From the NCBI RefSeq assembly GCF_008087085.1, contig NZ_VIYJ01000009.1, positions 62,001 through 126,000 of the forward strand: a stretch of 64,000 nt of DNA, in the 5' to 3' direction. The notes beneath the pieces were generated by a model, which saw only the letters and a list, made by a program, of their open reading frames with translations, was not told the DNA's origin and ran no database searches. This document shows positions 24,673 through 35,863 of this stretch, piece by piece. The DNA is from Nocardioides rubriscoriae. GTDB lineage: Bacteria > Actinomycetota > Actinomycetes > Propionibacteriales > Nocardioidaceae. A program made the position numbers and the translations under genes. Each line of letters starts with the position of its first letter. The first letter of the stretch is position 1.

Positions 24673-26181
24673 ATGCCCATCACGACAGATCCACCCAGCC
24701 CCGGCCCCGCGACATCCGACACCGCGACGGGGCCGACGTCGGCCCGCGCCAGGTGGCTCGTCCTCGGCGTCGTCTCGCTGGCCCAGATCGTCGTCGTCCT
24801 GGACGCGACGATCGTCAACATCGCCTTGCCCAGCGCCCAGAAGGCGCTCGGGTTCTCCAACGACGACCGCCAGTGGGTCGTGACGGCCTACGCCCTCGCG
24901 TTCGGCTCGCTGCTGCTGCTCGGCGGCCGGCTCGGCGACCGGCTCGGCCGCAAGCCCATGTTCGTCACCGGTCTGGTCGGCTTCGCCGCCGCCTCGGCGC
25001 TGGGCGGCGCCGCCCCCAGCTTCGAGGTCCTGGTCGGCGCCCGGGCGGCCCAGGGGGTCTTCGGTGCACTGCTGGCACCGGCCGCCCTGTCGTTGCTCAC
25101 CGTCACCTTCACCGACCCCACCGAGCGCGGTCGCGCCTTCGCCGTGTTCGGCGCCATCTCGGGTGCAGGCGGCGCCGTCGGGCTCATCCTCGGCGGCGCG
25201 CTGACCGAGTACCTCTCCTGGCGGTGGTGCCTCTACGTCAACGTGCCGCTCGCGGCCGTCGCGGTCGTCGGCGCCGTCCTGCTGCTGGGCAAGGAGCAGC
25301 GCCCGGCCGACCAGCCGCGACTCGACCTGGCCGGCGTGGCGCTGAGCGTCTCGGGCCTCGTGGCCCTCGTCTACGGCCTGGCCAACGCCGAGTCCGACGG
25401 CTGGTCCAGCGGACCGACCCTCGGGTTCATCGCGGCCGGAGTGGTCCTGCTCGCGCTCTTCACCTGGGTCGAGGCCCGGGTCGAGCACCCGCTGCTCCCG
25501 CTGCGCGTGCTGCTCGACCGCACGCGCGGGGGCTCCTTCGTGGCCGTCGGTCTCGTCGGCGCCGGTATGTTCGGGGTCTTCCTGTTCCTGACCTACTACC
25601 TGTCCACCGTGCTGGGCTACCAGCCCCTCGAGACCGGGGTCTCGTTCCTGCCGATGATCGTCGGCATCGTCGTCGCAGCCCAGGTGGCCGCTCCCGTGGT
25701 CACCCGTCTCGGGGTGAAGGTCCCGGTCACCGTCGGGTTCGCCACCGGTGCCGTCGGCATGTTCCTGTTCACCCGCCTCGGCCTCGACAGCACCTATTGG
25801 GCCGACGTGTTCCCCGGTCTGGTCGTGCTCGGTCTCGGGATCGGCCTGGTGATCGCCCCCTCGATCAGTGCGGCCACCGCCGGGGTCGACCGGGCCGACG
25901 CCGGCGTGGCGTCCGCAGCGGTCAACACCTTCCAGCAGATCGGCGGCTCGATCGGCACCGCCGTCCTCAGCGCCGTGGCCGCCACGGCCGCCACCGACTA
26001 CCTCGACGGTCGCAATCCGGCCGACCCGCTGGTGCAGGCGATGGCCGGGATCGAGAGCTACACGACCGCCTTCACCTGGGCCGCCGGTGTCTTCGCGCTG
26101 GGTGCGGTGGTCTCGGCGTTGCTCCTGCCGCATGGCGCGCTCGAGGTCGACCCGGACGCCGAGCCGGTGCTGGTGCACTGA
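24673..26181 (+). CDS. MFS transporter, DHA2 (14-helix) drug:H+ antiporter
   Basis: 502 residues and about 14 membrane helices. Motif D1 is LDATIVNIALP in helix 1, motif A is GGRLGDRLGRKP between helices 2 and 3, and motif C-like GAISGAGGAVGLILGG lies in helix 5. These define the EmrB/QacA group of multidrug exporters in the cytoplasmic membrane. AAGGAG precedes the ATG at 7 bp. Regulation by the divergent TetR protein is likely. A strong hairpin follows the stop at 26208. Confidence 0.92.
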   Translation: MPITTDPPSPGPATSDTATGPTSARARWLVLGVVSLAQIVVVLDATIVNIALPSAQKALGFSNDDRQWVVTAYALAFGSLLLLGGRLGDRLGRKPMFVTGLVGFAAASALGGAAPSFEVLVGARAAQGVFGALLAPAALSLLTVTFTDPTERGRAFAVFGAISGAGGAVGLILGGALTEYLSWRWCLYVNVPLAAVAVVGAVLLLGKEQRPADQPRLDLAGVALSVSGLVALVYGLANAESDGWSSGPTLGFIAAGVVLLALFTWVEARVEHPLLPLRVLLDRTRGGSFVAVGLVGAGMFGVFLFLTYYLSTVLGYQPLETGVSFLPMIVGIVVAAQVAAPVVTRLGVKVPVTVGFATGAVGMFLFTRLGLDSTYWADVFPGLVVLGLGIGLVIAPSISAATAGVDRADAGVASAAVNTFQQIGGSIGTAVLSAVAATAATDYLDGRNPADPLVQAMAGIESYTTAFTWAAGVFALGAVVSALLLPHGALEVDPDAEPVLVH

Positions 26182-26207
26182 GCGCGCACGCGACCCGCCC
26201 GGACGAC

Positions 26208-26242
26208 ACCGGCCCGCTCCCTCGTCGAGGGAGCGGGCCGGT
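26208..26242. terminator. bidirectional rho-independent-type hairpin
   Basis: Perfect 15-bp arms (ACCGGCCCGCTCCCT and AGGGAGCGGGCCGGT) with a 5-nt loop, in the 78-bp gap between the convergent exporter and fadB genes. It has no T-run, as is usual in high-GC actinobacteria. Confidence 0.85.
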
Positions 26243-26259
26243 ACGTCGTGCAGGGCCGG

Positions 26260-28470
26260 TCAGGCGGGGAACGAACCGCCCGAGGCCGCGAGGTCGCGCA
26301 GCCACTGCGTGGGCTGGAAGCGCTCGCCGTAGGCCGCGGCCAGCTCGTCGGCGCGCTTGACGAAGGCGGCCAGACCGATCTCGCCGTCGGCGCCCTCGTA
26401 GCCGGTCATGAACTGCGCGGCACCACCGGTCATGGGCGGGAAGCCGATGCCCATGATCGAGCCGATGTTGGCGGCAGCGGCCGAGGTGATGACGCCCTCC
26501 TCGAAGCACTTGGCCGTCTCGAGCGCCTCGGCGAAGAGCATCCGGTCCTTCATGTCCTGGAAGGGGATCTGCTCGGCGGCCGGCGGGAACTGCTCGGCCA
26601 GGCCGGGCCACACCGAGCCGCGCTGGCCGTCGGTGTAGTCGAAGAAGCCGGCGCCCTTGAGCCGCGAGGGGCGACCCAGGTCGATCATCTTCTTGACCAC
26701 GGCGACACCCGGGTGCTCGACGTACGTCGACCCGTCGCGCTCGGCGGCGTCGCGCGAGGCCTTCTCGATCTTGGCCATCAGCTCCATGTTGAGCTCGTCG
26801 GTCAGCTGCAGGACGCCGACCGGGTAGCCGGCCTGGGTGGTCGCCCGCTCGATCGAGTAGGGGTAGGCGCCCTCGCCGAGCATGGCGAGGCCCTCCATGA
26901 CCTGGGTGCCGATGACCCGCGAGGTGTAGAAGCCACGGCTGTCGTTGACGACGATCGGGGTCTTCCTGATCTGCTGCACCACGTCGTAGGCCTTGGCCAG
27001 CGCGGCGTCCGAGGTCTTCTCACCCTTGATGATCTCGACGAGGGGCATCTTGTCGACGGGGCTGAAGAAGTGCAGGCCGATGAAGTCGGCCGGACGGTCG
27101 ACGCCCTCGGCGAGCTCGGTGATCGGCAGGGTGCTGGTGTTGGAGCACAGCAGCGCGTCGGGGTTGACGTGCTTGGCCGCCTCGGCGAAGACCTGGTGCT
27201 TGAGCGAGGGGTCCTCGAAGACGGCCTCGATCACCAGGTCGCAGCCGGCCAGGTCGGCGTAGTCGTCGGTGGCGACGATGCGGGCGAGCAGCTCGTCGGA
27301 CTTCTCCTGGGTGAGCTTGCCGCGGCTGACGGCCTTGGCGTTGATCTTCTCGGAGTAGGCCTTGCCCTTGTCGGCGTTCTCCAGCGCCACGTCCTTGAGC
27401 ACGACCTGCATGCCGGCGCGGGCGCAGGAGTAGGCGATACCGGCGCCCATCATGCCGGCGCCGAGGACGCCGACCTTGGTGGCCTTCCACGGCTCGATGC
27501 CCTGCGGGCGCAGTGCCCCGGAGTTGATCGCCTGCAGGTCGAAGAAGAACGCCTGGATCATGTTCTTCGAGCCCTGGTTGACGATCAGGTTGGTGAGGTA
27601 GCGCGACTCGATGCGGCTGGCAGTGTCGAAGTCACGGCTCGCGCCCTCGACCGCGGCACTCAGGATCGCGCGGGCGGCGGGGTAGACCGCGCCCTTGGTC
27701 TGCTTGCGCAGCAGCGCCGGGAAGGCGGGCAGGAAGCCGGCGATGGCCGGCGACTTCACCGAGCCACCGGGCATCTTGTAGCCCGGGGCGTCCCAGGGGT
27801 TCTGGCTCGCCTCGGGATTGGCCTTGATCCAGGCCTTGGCGGCCGGCAGCAGCTCGTCCTGGGTCGCGACGAGCTCGTCGATGAGGCCCTGCTCCTTGGC
27901 GGCGGAGGCCTTGAACTGCTTGCCCTCGAGCAGGAAGCCCATCAGGCCGTTCTGCAGGCCGAACATCCGGATGATGCGGGTGACCCCGCCGCCACCGGGC
28001 AGCAGGCCGAGGCTGACCTCGGGCAGGCCGACGACGACCTTGGGGTCGTCGACCGCGATGCGGTGGTTGCAGGCCAGGGTGATCTCGAGGCCACCGCCGA
28101 GCGCGGCGCCGTTGATGGCGGCGACGACCGGCTTGGGCAGCTTCTCGAGGCGACGCAGGGCCGCCTTGACGCTCTCGGCGAGGGCGAAGACGTCGCCCGC
28201 GTCGGCCTTGGTGGCCTTGACCATCTCGCGCAGGTCGCCGCCGGCGAAGAAGGTCTTCTTCGCGCTGGCGACGACGACGCCGCTGATCGAGTCGGGGTCG
28301 GCGGCCAGCTCGTCCTCGAGGCGGTCGACCGCAGCCTTCATCGAGTCGACGTAGAGCTGGTTCATGGTGTTGGCCGACTGGTTCGGGTCGTCCAGGGTGA
28401 GGGTGACGATGTGGTCGGCGTCCTTGTCGTAACGCACGGCCGAGGTGGTCTCGGTAATGGTGGTGCTCAT
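26260..28470 (-). CDS. fadB: fatty acid oxidation complex subunit alpha (enoyl-CoA hydratase/3-hydroxyacyl-CoA dehydrogenase)
   Basis: 736 residues. Residues 1-200 form an enoyl-CoA hydratase domain ([40 protein letters not shown]). From about residue 330 the NAD-binding hydroxyacyl-CoA dehydrogenase follows ([51 protein letters not shown]), then its C-terminal domains. It hydrates enoyl-CoA and oxidises the resulting 3-hydroxyacyl-CoA. It follows fadA by 150 bp on the same strand. Probably co-transcribed from the MerR-type promoter upstream of fadA. Confidence 0.94.
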   Translation of the reverse strand: MSTTITETTSAVRYDKDADHIVTLTLDDPNQSANTMNQLYVDSMKAAVDRLEDELAADPDSISGVVVASAKKTFFAGGDLREMVKATKADAGDVFALAESVKAALRRLEKLPKPVVAAINGAALGGGLEITLACNHRIAVDDPKVVVGLPEVSLGLLPGGGGVTRIIRMFGLQNGLMGFLLEGKQFKASAAKEQGLIDELVATQDELLPAAKAWIKANPEASQNPWDAPGYKMPGGSVKSPAIAGFLPAFPALLRKQTKGAVYPAARAILSAAVEGASRDFDTASRIESRYLTNLIVNQGSKNMIQAFFFDLQAINSGALRPQGIEPWKATKVGVLGAGMMGAGIAYSCARAGMQVVLKDVALENADKGKAYSEKINAKAVSRGKLTQEKSDELLARIVATDDYADLAGCDLVIEAVFEDPSLKHQVFAEAAKHVNPDALLCSNTSTLPITELAEGVDRPADFIGLHFFSPVDKMPLVEIIKGEKTSDAALAKAYDVVQQIRKTPIVVNDSRGFYTSRVIGTQVMEGLAMLGEGAYPYSIERATTQAGYPVGVLQLTDELNMELMAKIEKASRDAAERDGSTYVEHPGVAVVKKMIDLGRPSRLKGAGFFDYTDGQRGSVWPGLAEQFPPAAEQIPFQDMKDRMLFAEALETAKCFEEGVITSAAAANIGSIMGIGFPPMTGGAAQFMTGYEGADGEIGLAAFVKRADELAAAYGERFQPTQWLRDLAASGGSFPA

Positions 28471-28533
28471 GTCTTCAGGGCTTCCTGTCTTGGGGCGTAC
28501 GTCGTCGGTAGGGCTGGGCGGATCGGCTTCAGA

Positions 28534-28593
28534 GGTCTCGACACCGGTTCGCGACTTCGCAGGCTCAGTCGCGACACCGGATGCTCGACCACC
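28534..28593. repeat. possible degenerate dispersed repeat between fadA and fadB
   Basis: GGTCTCGACACCGGTTCGCG ... GCGACACCGGATGCTCGACCACC has the general shape of the GGTTTCGAGG...CACCTCGACCACC family and holds two CGACACCGG words. Similarity is partial, so membership is uncertain. The rest of the 150-bp gap shows no gene. Confidence 0.3.
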
Positions 28594-28620
28594 CTCAGGT
28601 GGCCTGACCTCGTCCCTCGG

Positions 28621-29832
<1,212 letters not shown>

Positions 29833-29896
29833 GACCGTCCTCAGATTGCTGGCGAGTTTGCTGGAGTCGCGGGGGTGGGGGTGCTTGCTCACCGCG

Positions 29897-29927
29897 ATTG
29901 TGACACCAATACTGTCACTGTCGTCAA
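29897..29927 (-). promoter_or_regulatory. MerR-type promoter of fadA-fadB with 19-bp spacer and dyad
   Basis: On the minus strand TTGACG (29927-29922) and CACAAT (29902-29897) are separated by exactly 19 bp. That spacer contains most of the perfect dyad GTGACA-N7-TGTCAC (29900-29918). A 19-20-bp spacer with an internal dyad is the hallmark of promoters remodelled by MerR-family activators, and a MerR gene starts 41 bp away on the other strand. Confidence 0.65.
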
Positions 29928-29967
29928 GGAAAGCCGAGACCGTACGCGGAGTGAGAGGGGTCACGTC

Positions 29968-30669
29968 GTGCCACAGGCACCCAGCGGGCTGATGACCCTC
30001 GACGAGCTCTGCGAGCGGGTGGGGCTGTCGGTGCGCAACGTGCGCTTCTACACCTCCCGCGGTCTCGTGCCGCCGCCGATCCGCCAGGGCCGGTCGGGCT
30101 ACTACTCCGACGACCACGTCGCGCGCCTCGAGCTGGTCCAGGAGCTGCAGGAGCACGGCTTCACGCTCTCGGCCATCGAGCGCTACGTCTCGGGGCTGCC
30201 CGACGACGCCGAGCCCGAGGACATCGCCCTGGCCCGCACCATGCTCGCGCCGTGGCAGTCAGACCTGCCCGTCGAGATGGAGCGCGACGAGCTCGACCGG
30301 CGCGCCGGCCGCCCGCTGTCAGAGGAGGACGTCGCCACGCTGGCCGCGCTCGGCATCGTGCGCACCCGCGGCGACCAGCTGCTGGTGGCCCGCACCCAGC
30401 TCGGCATCGGCGTACGCCTGCTCGACCTCGGCTTCCCCCGCGACGTCGCCGAGGCGGCCCGCGCGGTCTACCTCGACCACGGCCGGCAGATGGCCGAGGA
30501 GCTGCACCGGGTGATCGCCGACCAGCTCATGCCGCGCTACGGCGCCGACGAGTCCGAGCGCTTCCAGGAGGTCATGGAGCGCCTCAAGCCGCTCTCGGTC
30601 GGCGGCCTGGTCACGGCCTACGAGAACGCCGTGGCGAAGGCCGCCCGCGGCGCCGCGCGGCCCCGCTGA
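29968..30669 (+). CDS. MerR family transcriptional regulator
   Basis: 233 residues (from GTG). The winged helix spans roughly residues 9-65 ([48 protein letters not shown]). A long C-terminal part contains the dimer helix and an acyl-sensing-like region without metal-binding cysteines. The GTG at 29968 follows GAGAGGGG by 7 bp; ATG at 29992 is the alternative. It is divergent from fadA and very probably controls fadA-fadB, perhaps in response to an acyl-CoA. Confidence 0.88.
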   Translation: MPQAPSGLMTLDELCERVGLSVRNVRFYTSRGLVPPPIRQGRSGYYSDDHVARLELVQELQEHGFTLSAIERYVSGLPDDAEPEDIALARTMLAPWQSDLPVEMERDELDRRAGRPLSEEDVATLAALGIVRTRGDQLLVARTQLGIGVRLLDLGFPRDVAEAARAVYLDHGRQMAEELHRVIADQLMPRYGADESERFQEVMERLKPLSVGGLVTAYENAVAKAARGAARPR

Positions 30670-30695
30670 GCCCCGGTCACCTGGACACCTGGATC

Positions 30696-31496
30696 TCAGG
30701 GCAGCAGGGCGCCGACCTGCTCGCTGAGCCAGCGCTGCGCGCGCAGGGCCGTGTCGACGACGGGGTCGGCCGGGTCGCCGCCGCGCAGGACGCGCACCTC
30801 CCACCCGCCGTACCAGGCGACGTAGAGCCCGACGAGGAGCAGCAGGACGCCGGTGACCCGCGGCAGCCAGCGTCCGGCGGTGCGCAGGCGCCCCAGCAGG
30901 GCCTGGGAGGACAGCGCCACCGCGATCGCGGCCAGCCCGACCACCGCACCCATGCCGGCGGCGTAGGTGACGAACAGGCCCAGCCCGTCGAGGACCTGGT
31001 CGCCGCGCAGGCTGGTCACGACGATCGCGAGGAACGGACCCACGGTGCAGGTCAGCGAGGCGACCGCGTAGACGACCCCGTAGCCGAACGTCGCCACCGC
31101 GCCGTGGCCCTCGGCGCGACGCAGGTGCAGGACCGGCAGCCGCAGCTCGCGACCCAGCACCAGCACCAGCCCGACGAGCGCGAGCAGGACGCCGGTGGCC
31201 GCCGTGACGTAGGGCAGGTACTCCTGCACCCCGGAGGCGACGGGCTGCACGACCAGGCCGAAGGCACCGAAGACCAGCACGAAGCCGGCGGTCATCAGCA
31301 CCGTCGCGACCACCGCGCGACCCACGGCCGCCAGCGAGCGGCGCGCGACGGTCACGGTCGTGCCGGCACTACTGGCGGCGCTGCCGTCGGGCAGGACGGC
31401 GAGGGTGAGGTACGCCGGCAGGAGCGCGAAGCCGCAGGGGTTGAGCGCGGCCAGCCCGCCGGCGGTGAAGGCGAGCGTCAGGGCCGCGGAGTCCAT
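30696..31496 (-). CDS. ccdA: cytochrome c biogenesis protein CcdA
   Basis: 266 residues, about six membrane helices. The conserved ALNPCGFALLPAYL near the N-terminus and LTCTVGPFLAIV in the middle carry the redox cysteine pair of the CcdA/DsbD membrane domain. It moves reducing power from cytosolic thioredoxin across the membrane. It lies 28 bp after tlpA on the same strand, and the encoded lipoprotein thioredoxin is its natural electron acceptor. Confidence 0.9.
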   Translation of the reverse strand: MDSAALTLAFTAGGLAALNPCGFALLPAYLTLAVLPDGSAASSAGTTVTVARRSLAAVGRAVVATVLMTAGFVLVFGAFGLVVQPVASGVQEYLPYVTAATGVLLALVGLVLVLGRELRLPVLHLRRAEGHGAVATFGYGVVYAVASLTCTVGPFLAIVVTSLRGDQVLDGLGLFVTYAAGMGAVVGLAAIAVALSSQALLGRLRTAGRWLPRVTGVLLLLVGLYVAWYGGWEVRVLRGGDPADPVVDTALRAQRWLSEQVGALLP

Positions 31497-31524
31497 CGTG
31501 GGGTCGGTCGCGGGGTCGGGCCGG

Positions 31525-32160
31525 TCAGCCGGCGAGGTCGGCGACGGTGTCGGCGAGGGCGTCGTCGTCGGCGTAGCCGGTGCGCAGGACCTCCTGGCCG
31601 TCGGCGTCGAGCACGACGAACGACGACTGCTCGGAGATCCCGAAGCGCTGGTAGAGCGCTCCGTCGGGGTCGCTGAGCTGGGTGGGGCCGGGGACGTCGT
31701 CGGCGAAGGTCTTGATCGCGTCGCTGTCGGACAGCGACCCGACGCCGACGAAGGCGACCTGGTCGCCGTAGGTCTCGGCGAGCTGGGTGACCTCGGGGGC
31801 CTGGCTCTTGCAGACCGCGCACCACGGCGCCCAGAACCACAGCACCACCGGACGCCCGGCGACCGACGCACCGTCGAAGGTGTCGCCGGCGACCGTGGTG
31901 GCCTCGAACTGCAGGGCCTCGGGGACCGGGGCGGGGTCGGCCGCAGCGGGGGAGCTGGGGCCGGCGCTCGGGGCCGAGCCCGTGTCGAGGTCGGGGTCGG
32001 TCGTCGCGGGCCCGTCGGTCGACGAGGCCTGCACCGCCGGGCTCGGCACCGACGAGCCGGCCTCGGAGGACGTGCCGCACCCGGCCAGGACCAGGACGGT
32101 GAGCGAGGTGGCCAGCGCGGCGCGGGTGCGGGCGCGGCGGCGTGGGGAGGGAGGGGTCAT
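31525..32160 (-). CDS. TlpA/ResA-type thioredoxin-like lipoprotein
   Basis: 211 residues. The signal peptide ends in the lipobox LAGC (start ATG at 32160), then a Ser/Pro/Ala-rich linker of about 60 residues, then a thioredoxin fold with the active site WAPWCAVCKSQAPEV and a cis-Pro region in SSFVVLDADG. It is an extracytoplasmic, membrane-anchored disulfide reductase. Paired with CcdA downstream, it probably supports cytochrome c maturation or repair of oxidised surface proteins. Confidence 0.88.
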   Translation of the reverse strand: MTPPSPRRRARTRAALATSLTVLVLAGCGTSSEAGSSVPSPAVQASSTDGPATTDPDLDTGSAPSAGPSSPAAADPAPVPEALQFEATTVAGDTFDGASVAGRPVVLWFWAPWCAVCKSQAPEVTQLAETYGDQVAFVGVGSLSDSDAIKTFADDVPGPTQLSDPDGALYQRFGISEQSSFVVLDADGQEVLRTGYADDDALADTVADLAG

Positions 32161-32285
32161 CGGGGCGCTCCTGACGGTGCTGGGGGCACTGTCGAGGATG
32201 ACGCATCGCTGGTGACGGCAGGGGGCCGACGACCTTGCCGTTCGCTTACGGCGCCCGACGCAGCACATGCCCAGCACGCACAGCA

Positions 32286-32319
32286 CGCCGGCCCCTCGTG
32301 GCGAGACGAGGGACCGGCG
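32286..32319 (-). terminator. hairpin terminator of the DEAD-box helicase gene
   Basis: 14-bp arms (CGCCGGCCCCTCGT and ACGAGGGACCGGCG) with one mismatch and a 6-nt loop, 31 bp beyond the helicase stop codon. Confidence 0.75.
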
Positions 32320-32349
32320 TGGGTCTGTGGGGCTACGGGCCGCTGGTGG

Positions 32350-33867
32350 TCAGCGGCGCCCGGAGAACGACGACGCCGAGTGGCTGCCGCTCGAGGACGC
32401 CGACGGGGCACCGGCACCCGAGCGACGGCGAGCGCCGCCGCCGGCCGGACGCGACCCGGCCGCGGCCGGCTTGGCGCCGCCGCGCGTCGAGGTCTGCTTG
32501 GCCGGGCCGCCACCGGTCTTGGGGGCACCGCCACCGGAGCGACGACCGCCGCCGGACCGAGCGCCGCCGTTGCCGCCACCGGAGCGGTTGCGACCGTTGC
32601 CGCGGCCGCCGTTGCCGCCGGGCTGGACCTCTTGGCCGGAGGCCGAGAGCTCGAGGCCGCCGGGGACCAGGACCCGCTCGCCGGGGGCGAGCTCGGCCAG
32701 GACCGGGTGGCTGGCGCCGGTGAACTTGGTGAGCGTCGGCTTGATGCCGGCGGCGCGGGTGAGCTGACGGACGTCGCGCACCTGCTCGTCGGTCATCAGG
32801 GTGACCACGGTGCCGGCGGCACCGGCGCGGGCGGTGCGGCCCGAGCGGTGCAGGTAGGCCTTGTGCTCGGTGGGCGGGTCGGCGTGGACGACCAGGGCGA
32901 CGTCGTCGACGTGGATACCGCGGGCGGCGATGTCGGTCGCGACGAGCGTGGTGGCCTTGCCGGAGTGGAACGCCTCCATGTTGCGGGTGCGGGCGTTCTG
33001 GCTGAGGTTGCCGTGCAGGTCGACCGTGGGGACGCCGCTCTTGTTGAGCTGGCGGGCCAGGGCCTTGGCGCCGTGCTTGGTGCGGGTGAACACGACCGTG
33101 CGGCCGGGGGCCGAGGTCAGGTCGACCAGCACCGAGACGCGGTGCTCGCGGGCCAGGTGCAGCACGTGGTGGTCCATGGTCGAGACCGGCGACTGCGCCG
33201 AGTCGGCCTGGTGGACGGTGGGGTTGGTCAGGAACTTCTTGACCAGCACGTCGATCGCGTTGTCGAGCGTGGCCGAGAAGAGCAGCCGCTGGCCGGATCG
33301 CGGGGTGGCCTCGAGCAGACGGCGTACGGCGGGCAGGAAGCCCAGGTCGGCCATGTGGTCGGCCTCGTCGAGGATGGTGACCTCGATGTTGGCCAGCGAG
33401 CAGTGGCCCTGCTGGATGAGGTCCTCGAGCCGGCCCGGGCAGGCCAGCACGATGTCGACGCCACGGCGCAGGCCGTTGACCTGGGGGTTCTGGCCGACGC
33501 CGCCGAAGACGGTCTGGGTGGTGAGCCCGGTGGCCTCGGCCAGCGGGATCAGGGCCTCCTGGATCTGGCCGACGAGCTCACGCGTCGGGGCCAGGATCAG
33601 GGCACGCGGCTTGCCGGCGGCCGGGCGCTTGCCGGACTGCATCAGGCGGGTCACCAGCGGCAGCAGGAAGGCGTAGGTCTTGCCGGATCCGGTGCGGCCG
33701 CGGCCGAGCACGTCGCGGCCGGCGAGCGAGTCGGGCAGCGTCGCGGCCTGGATCGGGGTGGGGGTGGTGATACCGCGTGCGGTCAGGATCGAGACGAGCT
33801 CGTCCGGCACAAGGAGGTCGGAGAAGGAGGGCACAGAAGATGCAGAATTCACAGAGGAGTCACTCAC
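32350..33867 (-). CDS. DEAD-box ATP-dependent RNA helicase
   Basis: About 505 residues. The Q motif region is GITTPTPIQAATLP, motif I is GRGRTGSGKT, Ia is APTRELVGQ, II is LDEADHMAD, III is FSATLD, and V/VI are ATDIAARGIHV and HRSGRTARAG. The last 110 residues are a low-complexity Gly/Arg/Ser tail typical of RNA-annealing RhlE-like helicases. It probably works in cold-shock RNA unwinding or ribosome assembly. The start is uncertain: GTG at 33867 (VSDSSVNSASS) is preferred, without a clear ribosome site. The upstream 190 bp contain an inverted repeat (CCCGCC GGC GGCGGG) that may be part of a structured leader. Confidence 0.9.
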   Translation of the reverse strand: MSDSSVNSASSVPSFSDLLVPDELVSILTARGITTPTPIQAATLPDSLAGRDVLGRGRTGSGKTYAFLLPLVTRLMQSGKRPAAGKPRALILAPTRELVGQIQEALIPLAEATGLTTQTVFGGVGQNPQVNGLRRGVDIVLACPGRLEDLIQQGHCSLANIEVTILDEADHMADLGFLPAVRRLLEATPRSGQRLLFSATLDNAIDVLVKKFLTNPTVHQADSAQSPVSTMDHHVLHLAREHRVSVLVDLTSAPGRTVVFTRTKHGAKALARQLNKSGVPTVDLHGNLSQNARTRNMEAFHSGKATTLVATDIAARGIHVDDVALVVHADPPTEHKAYLHRSGRTARAGAAGTVVTLMTDEQVRDVRQLTRAAGIKPTLTKFTGASHPVLAELAPGERVLVPGGLELSASGQEVQPGGNGGRGNGRNRSGGGNGGARSGGGRRSGGGAPKTGGGPAKQTSTRGGAKPAAAGSRPAGGGARRRSGAGAPSASSSGSHSASSFSGRR

Positions 33868-34058
33868 GTCGGGGTGTCTCACCAAGCTGTCCCGCCGGCG
33901 GCGGGATGGAGAAGCCAAGCCTCACGAGGAGGGGCGCGGTCCGTGGATCAGAGGGACGAACGCGGGAGCCCGAGGCAAGACAGGACGGGCTGCTGACGCC
34001 GACTCTATCGGGCGACGGGGTGAACCCCTGCATCGTCGGGACTCCGTAAGGTGTGGGG

Positions 34059-34952
34059 ATGACCACTGTGCTGGTGACGGGTGCGACCGGCTTCGTGGGT
34101 CGTCGTCTGACGCCTGTGCTGGTGGCACGAGGCCTCGAGGTCCGCGCGATGACGCGGCGACCCGACGACTACGACGGCCCCGGCACGCCCGTCGGCGGCG
34201 ACGTCGGCGACGCCGACTCGCTGACCGCGGCCCTGCAGGGCGTCGACGTAGCGGTCTACCTCGTGCACTCCCTCGACGACGACGACTTCGAGCGCAAGGA
34301 CGCCGAGGCCGCGGTCCGCTTCGGTCGGGTCGCCGCGGAGTGCGGGGTCCGCCAGATCGTCTACCTCGGTGGCCTCGGCGCCGAGGACGAGGAGCTCTCG
34401 CCGCACCTGCGCTCGCGCCGCGAGGTCGAGACCAAGCTCGCCGAGGGCGGCGTACCGGTGACGGTGCTGCGCGCGGCGATCGTCGTCGGCGCGGGCGGCA
34501 TCTCGTGGGAGATCACCCGCCAGCTGGTCAAGAACCTCCCGGCGATGGTGGTGCCCAAGTGGGTCAACACCCGCACCCAGCCGATCGCCGTCGACGACGT
34601 GATCCGCTACCTCGACGGCGTCATCGGCAACGAGGCGGCGTACGGGCGGGTGCTCGAGATCGGCGGTCCCGAGCAGCTGACCTATCTCGAGATGATGCAG
34701 CAGGCCGCGCAGGTGATGCTGGGCCGGCGGGTCCCGATCATCACGGTGCCCGTGCTCACGCCCTCGCTCTCGTCGCACTGGATCGCCTTCGTCACCGACG
34801 TCGACACCACGACGGCCAAGAACCTCATCGACTCGATGGCCACCGAGGTCGTGGTCACCGACGACTCGATCCACGAGCTCGTCCCTGGCGACACGATCCC
34901 CTACCAGGACGCCGTACGTCAGGCGATCGAGGAGTCGAAGGTCGGCGCGTAG
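34059..34952 (+). CDS. NAD(P)-binding atypical short-chain dehydrogenase (NmrA/NDUFA9-like)
   Basis: 297 residues. It starts TTVLVTGATGFVGRRL, an NAD(P)-binding GxxGxxG Rossmann motif. Then come YLVHSLDDDDFERKDAEAA and IVYLGGLGAEDEELSPHLRS, typical of atypical SDRs that act on quinone-like or uncharacterised substrates. ATG at 34059 is chosen over GTG at 34053. It is a single gene, divergent from the helicase. The following 212 bp (34953-35164) hold no gene that can be supported. Confidence 0.85.
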   Translation: MTTVLVTGATGFVGRRLTPVLVARGLEVRAMTRRPDDYDGPGTPVGGDVGDADSLTAALQGVDVAVYLVHSLDDDDFERKDAEAAVRFGRVAAECGVRQIVYLGGLGAEDEELSPHLRSRREVETKLAEGGVPVTVLRAAIVVGAGGISWEITRQLVKNLPAMVVPKWVNTRTQPIAVDDVIRYLDGVIGNEAAYGRVLEIGGPEQLTYLEMMQQAAQVMLGRRVPIITVPVLTPSLSSHWIAFVTDVDTTTAKNLIDSMATEVVVTDDSIHELVPGDTIPYQDAVRQAIEESKVGA

Positions 34953-35164
34953 ACCTGAGGAACGGACAGCCGCCGCGCGCCCGGAGCCGACGAGCCAGAC
35001 CCGACCAGCAGAACGGCGCCCCGACTGACTACCAAGCCGACCACAGGCCGCACGGAGCCGCAGGTCGGGACGCTGAGGCTGGGCGCCCGCCCGGACCCGG
35101 CCGGCGGCCGCGCTACCAGGTGACGGCGGGTGACCGCCGCCCCCGACCGGAGGCGACCAGACAG

Positions 35165-35857
35165 TCAGACGCCGAAGATGGCGGGCAGCGCGAAGAGCAT
35201 CGTCAGCGACCACGTGCAGTGGGTGATGATGGGGGCGAGGATCCCGCCGGAGGCGCGTCGCTGCAGTCCGACGATCGTGCCGAGGATGATCGCGGCGAAG
35301 GCGAGCATGATGTTGCCGGTCGCGGCCGTGGCGATCGTGTAGGCGACCGTGGTCCACACGACCGGGTGGCGGGTGATGGCGGCGTAGGCCGCCCCGCGGA
35401 AGAAGAGCTCCTCGGCGACGCCGTTGACGGCGGTGACCACGACGAGCACCGGCAGGTAGCCCTCGCTGGCGAAGCCCAGCACGTTGCGGATCTGGTCGGC
35501 CAGCGGCTCGATCTCTCGGACCACGAGGGCGCCCACGACGAAGACCCCGGCGAGGGCCGCGCCGAGCAGGAGGGGCTGGACGATCGGGCGGACCTCCATG
35601 TCCCTGACCGCGATCCGGCCGAGGTGGAGCGGGCCCGACACCAGGGCGCCGACGGTCCAGACCGCGGCCAGCACCAGCGACATGACGACGAACAGGGTGC
35701 TGCCCTGCTCGAGGCGCAGCAGCACCCCGAGCACGATCGCGCCGAGCACGACGAAGCACGCGGTGATCACCTGACGGCGCCGCAACGCCTCCGGGGTGTC
35801 CCGGTGGTCGCGCGGGACGACGTCCCACAACGACCGCTGCATCCACTGCCTGACCAC
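35165..35857 (-). CDS. CPBP family intramembrane metalloprotease
   Basis: About 230 residues, six to eight hydrophobic segments. The CPBP (Abi/CAAX-protease-like) motifs are present: EELFFRG in helix 4 region and a His in ITHCTWSL near the C-terminus. These are the zinc-coordinating Glu/His residues, so activity is likely. GTG at 35857 is favoured because GAGGGG lies 8 bp before it. GTG at 35866 lies inside the arm of the hairpin at 35864-35897, and ATG at 35842 is also possible. The substrate is unknown; relatives act in bacteriocin self-immunity and prenyl-protein processing. Confidence 0.82.
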   Translation of the reverse strand: MVRQWMQRSLWDVVPRDHRDTPEALRRRQVITACFVVLGAIVLGVLLRLEQGSTLFVVMSLVLAAVWTVGALVSGPLHLGRIAVRDMEVRPIVQPLLLGAALAGVFVVGALVVREIEPLADQIRNVLGFASEGYLPVLVVVTAVNGVAEELFFRGAAYAAITRHPVVWTTVAYTIATAATGNIMLAFAAIILGTIVGLQRRASGGILAPIITHCTWSLTMLFALPAIFGV

Positions 35858-35863
35858 GACACT

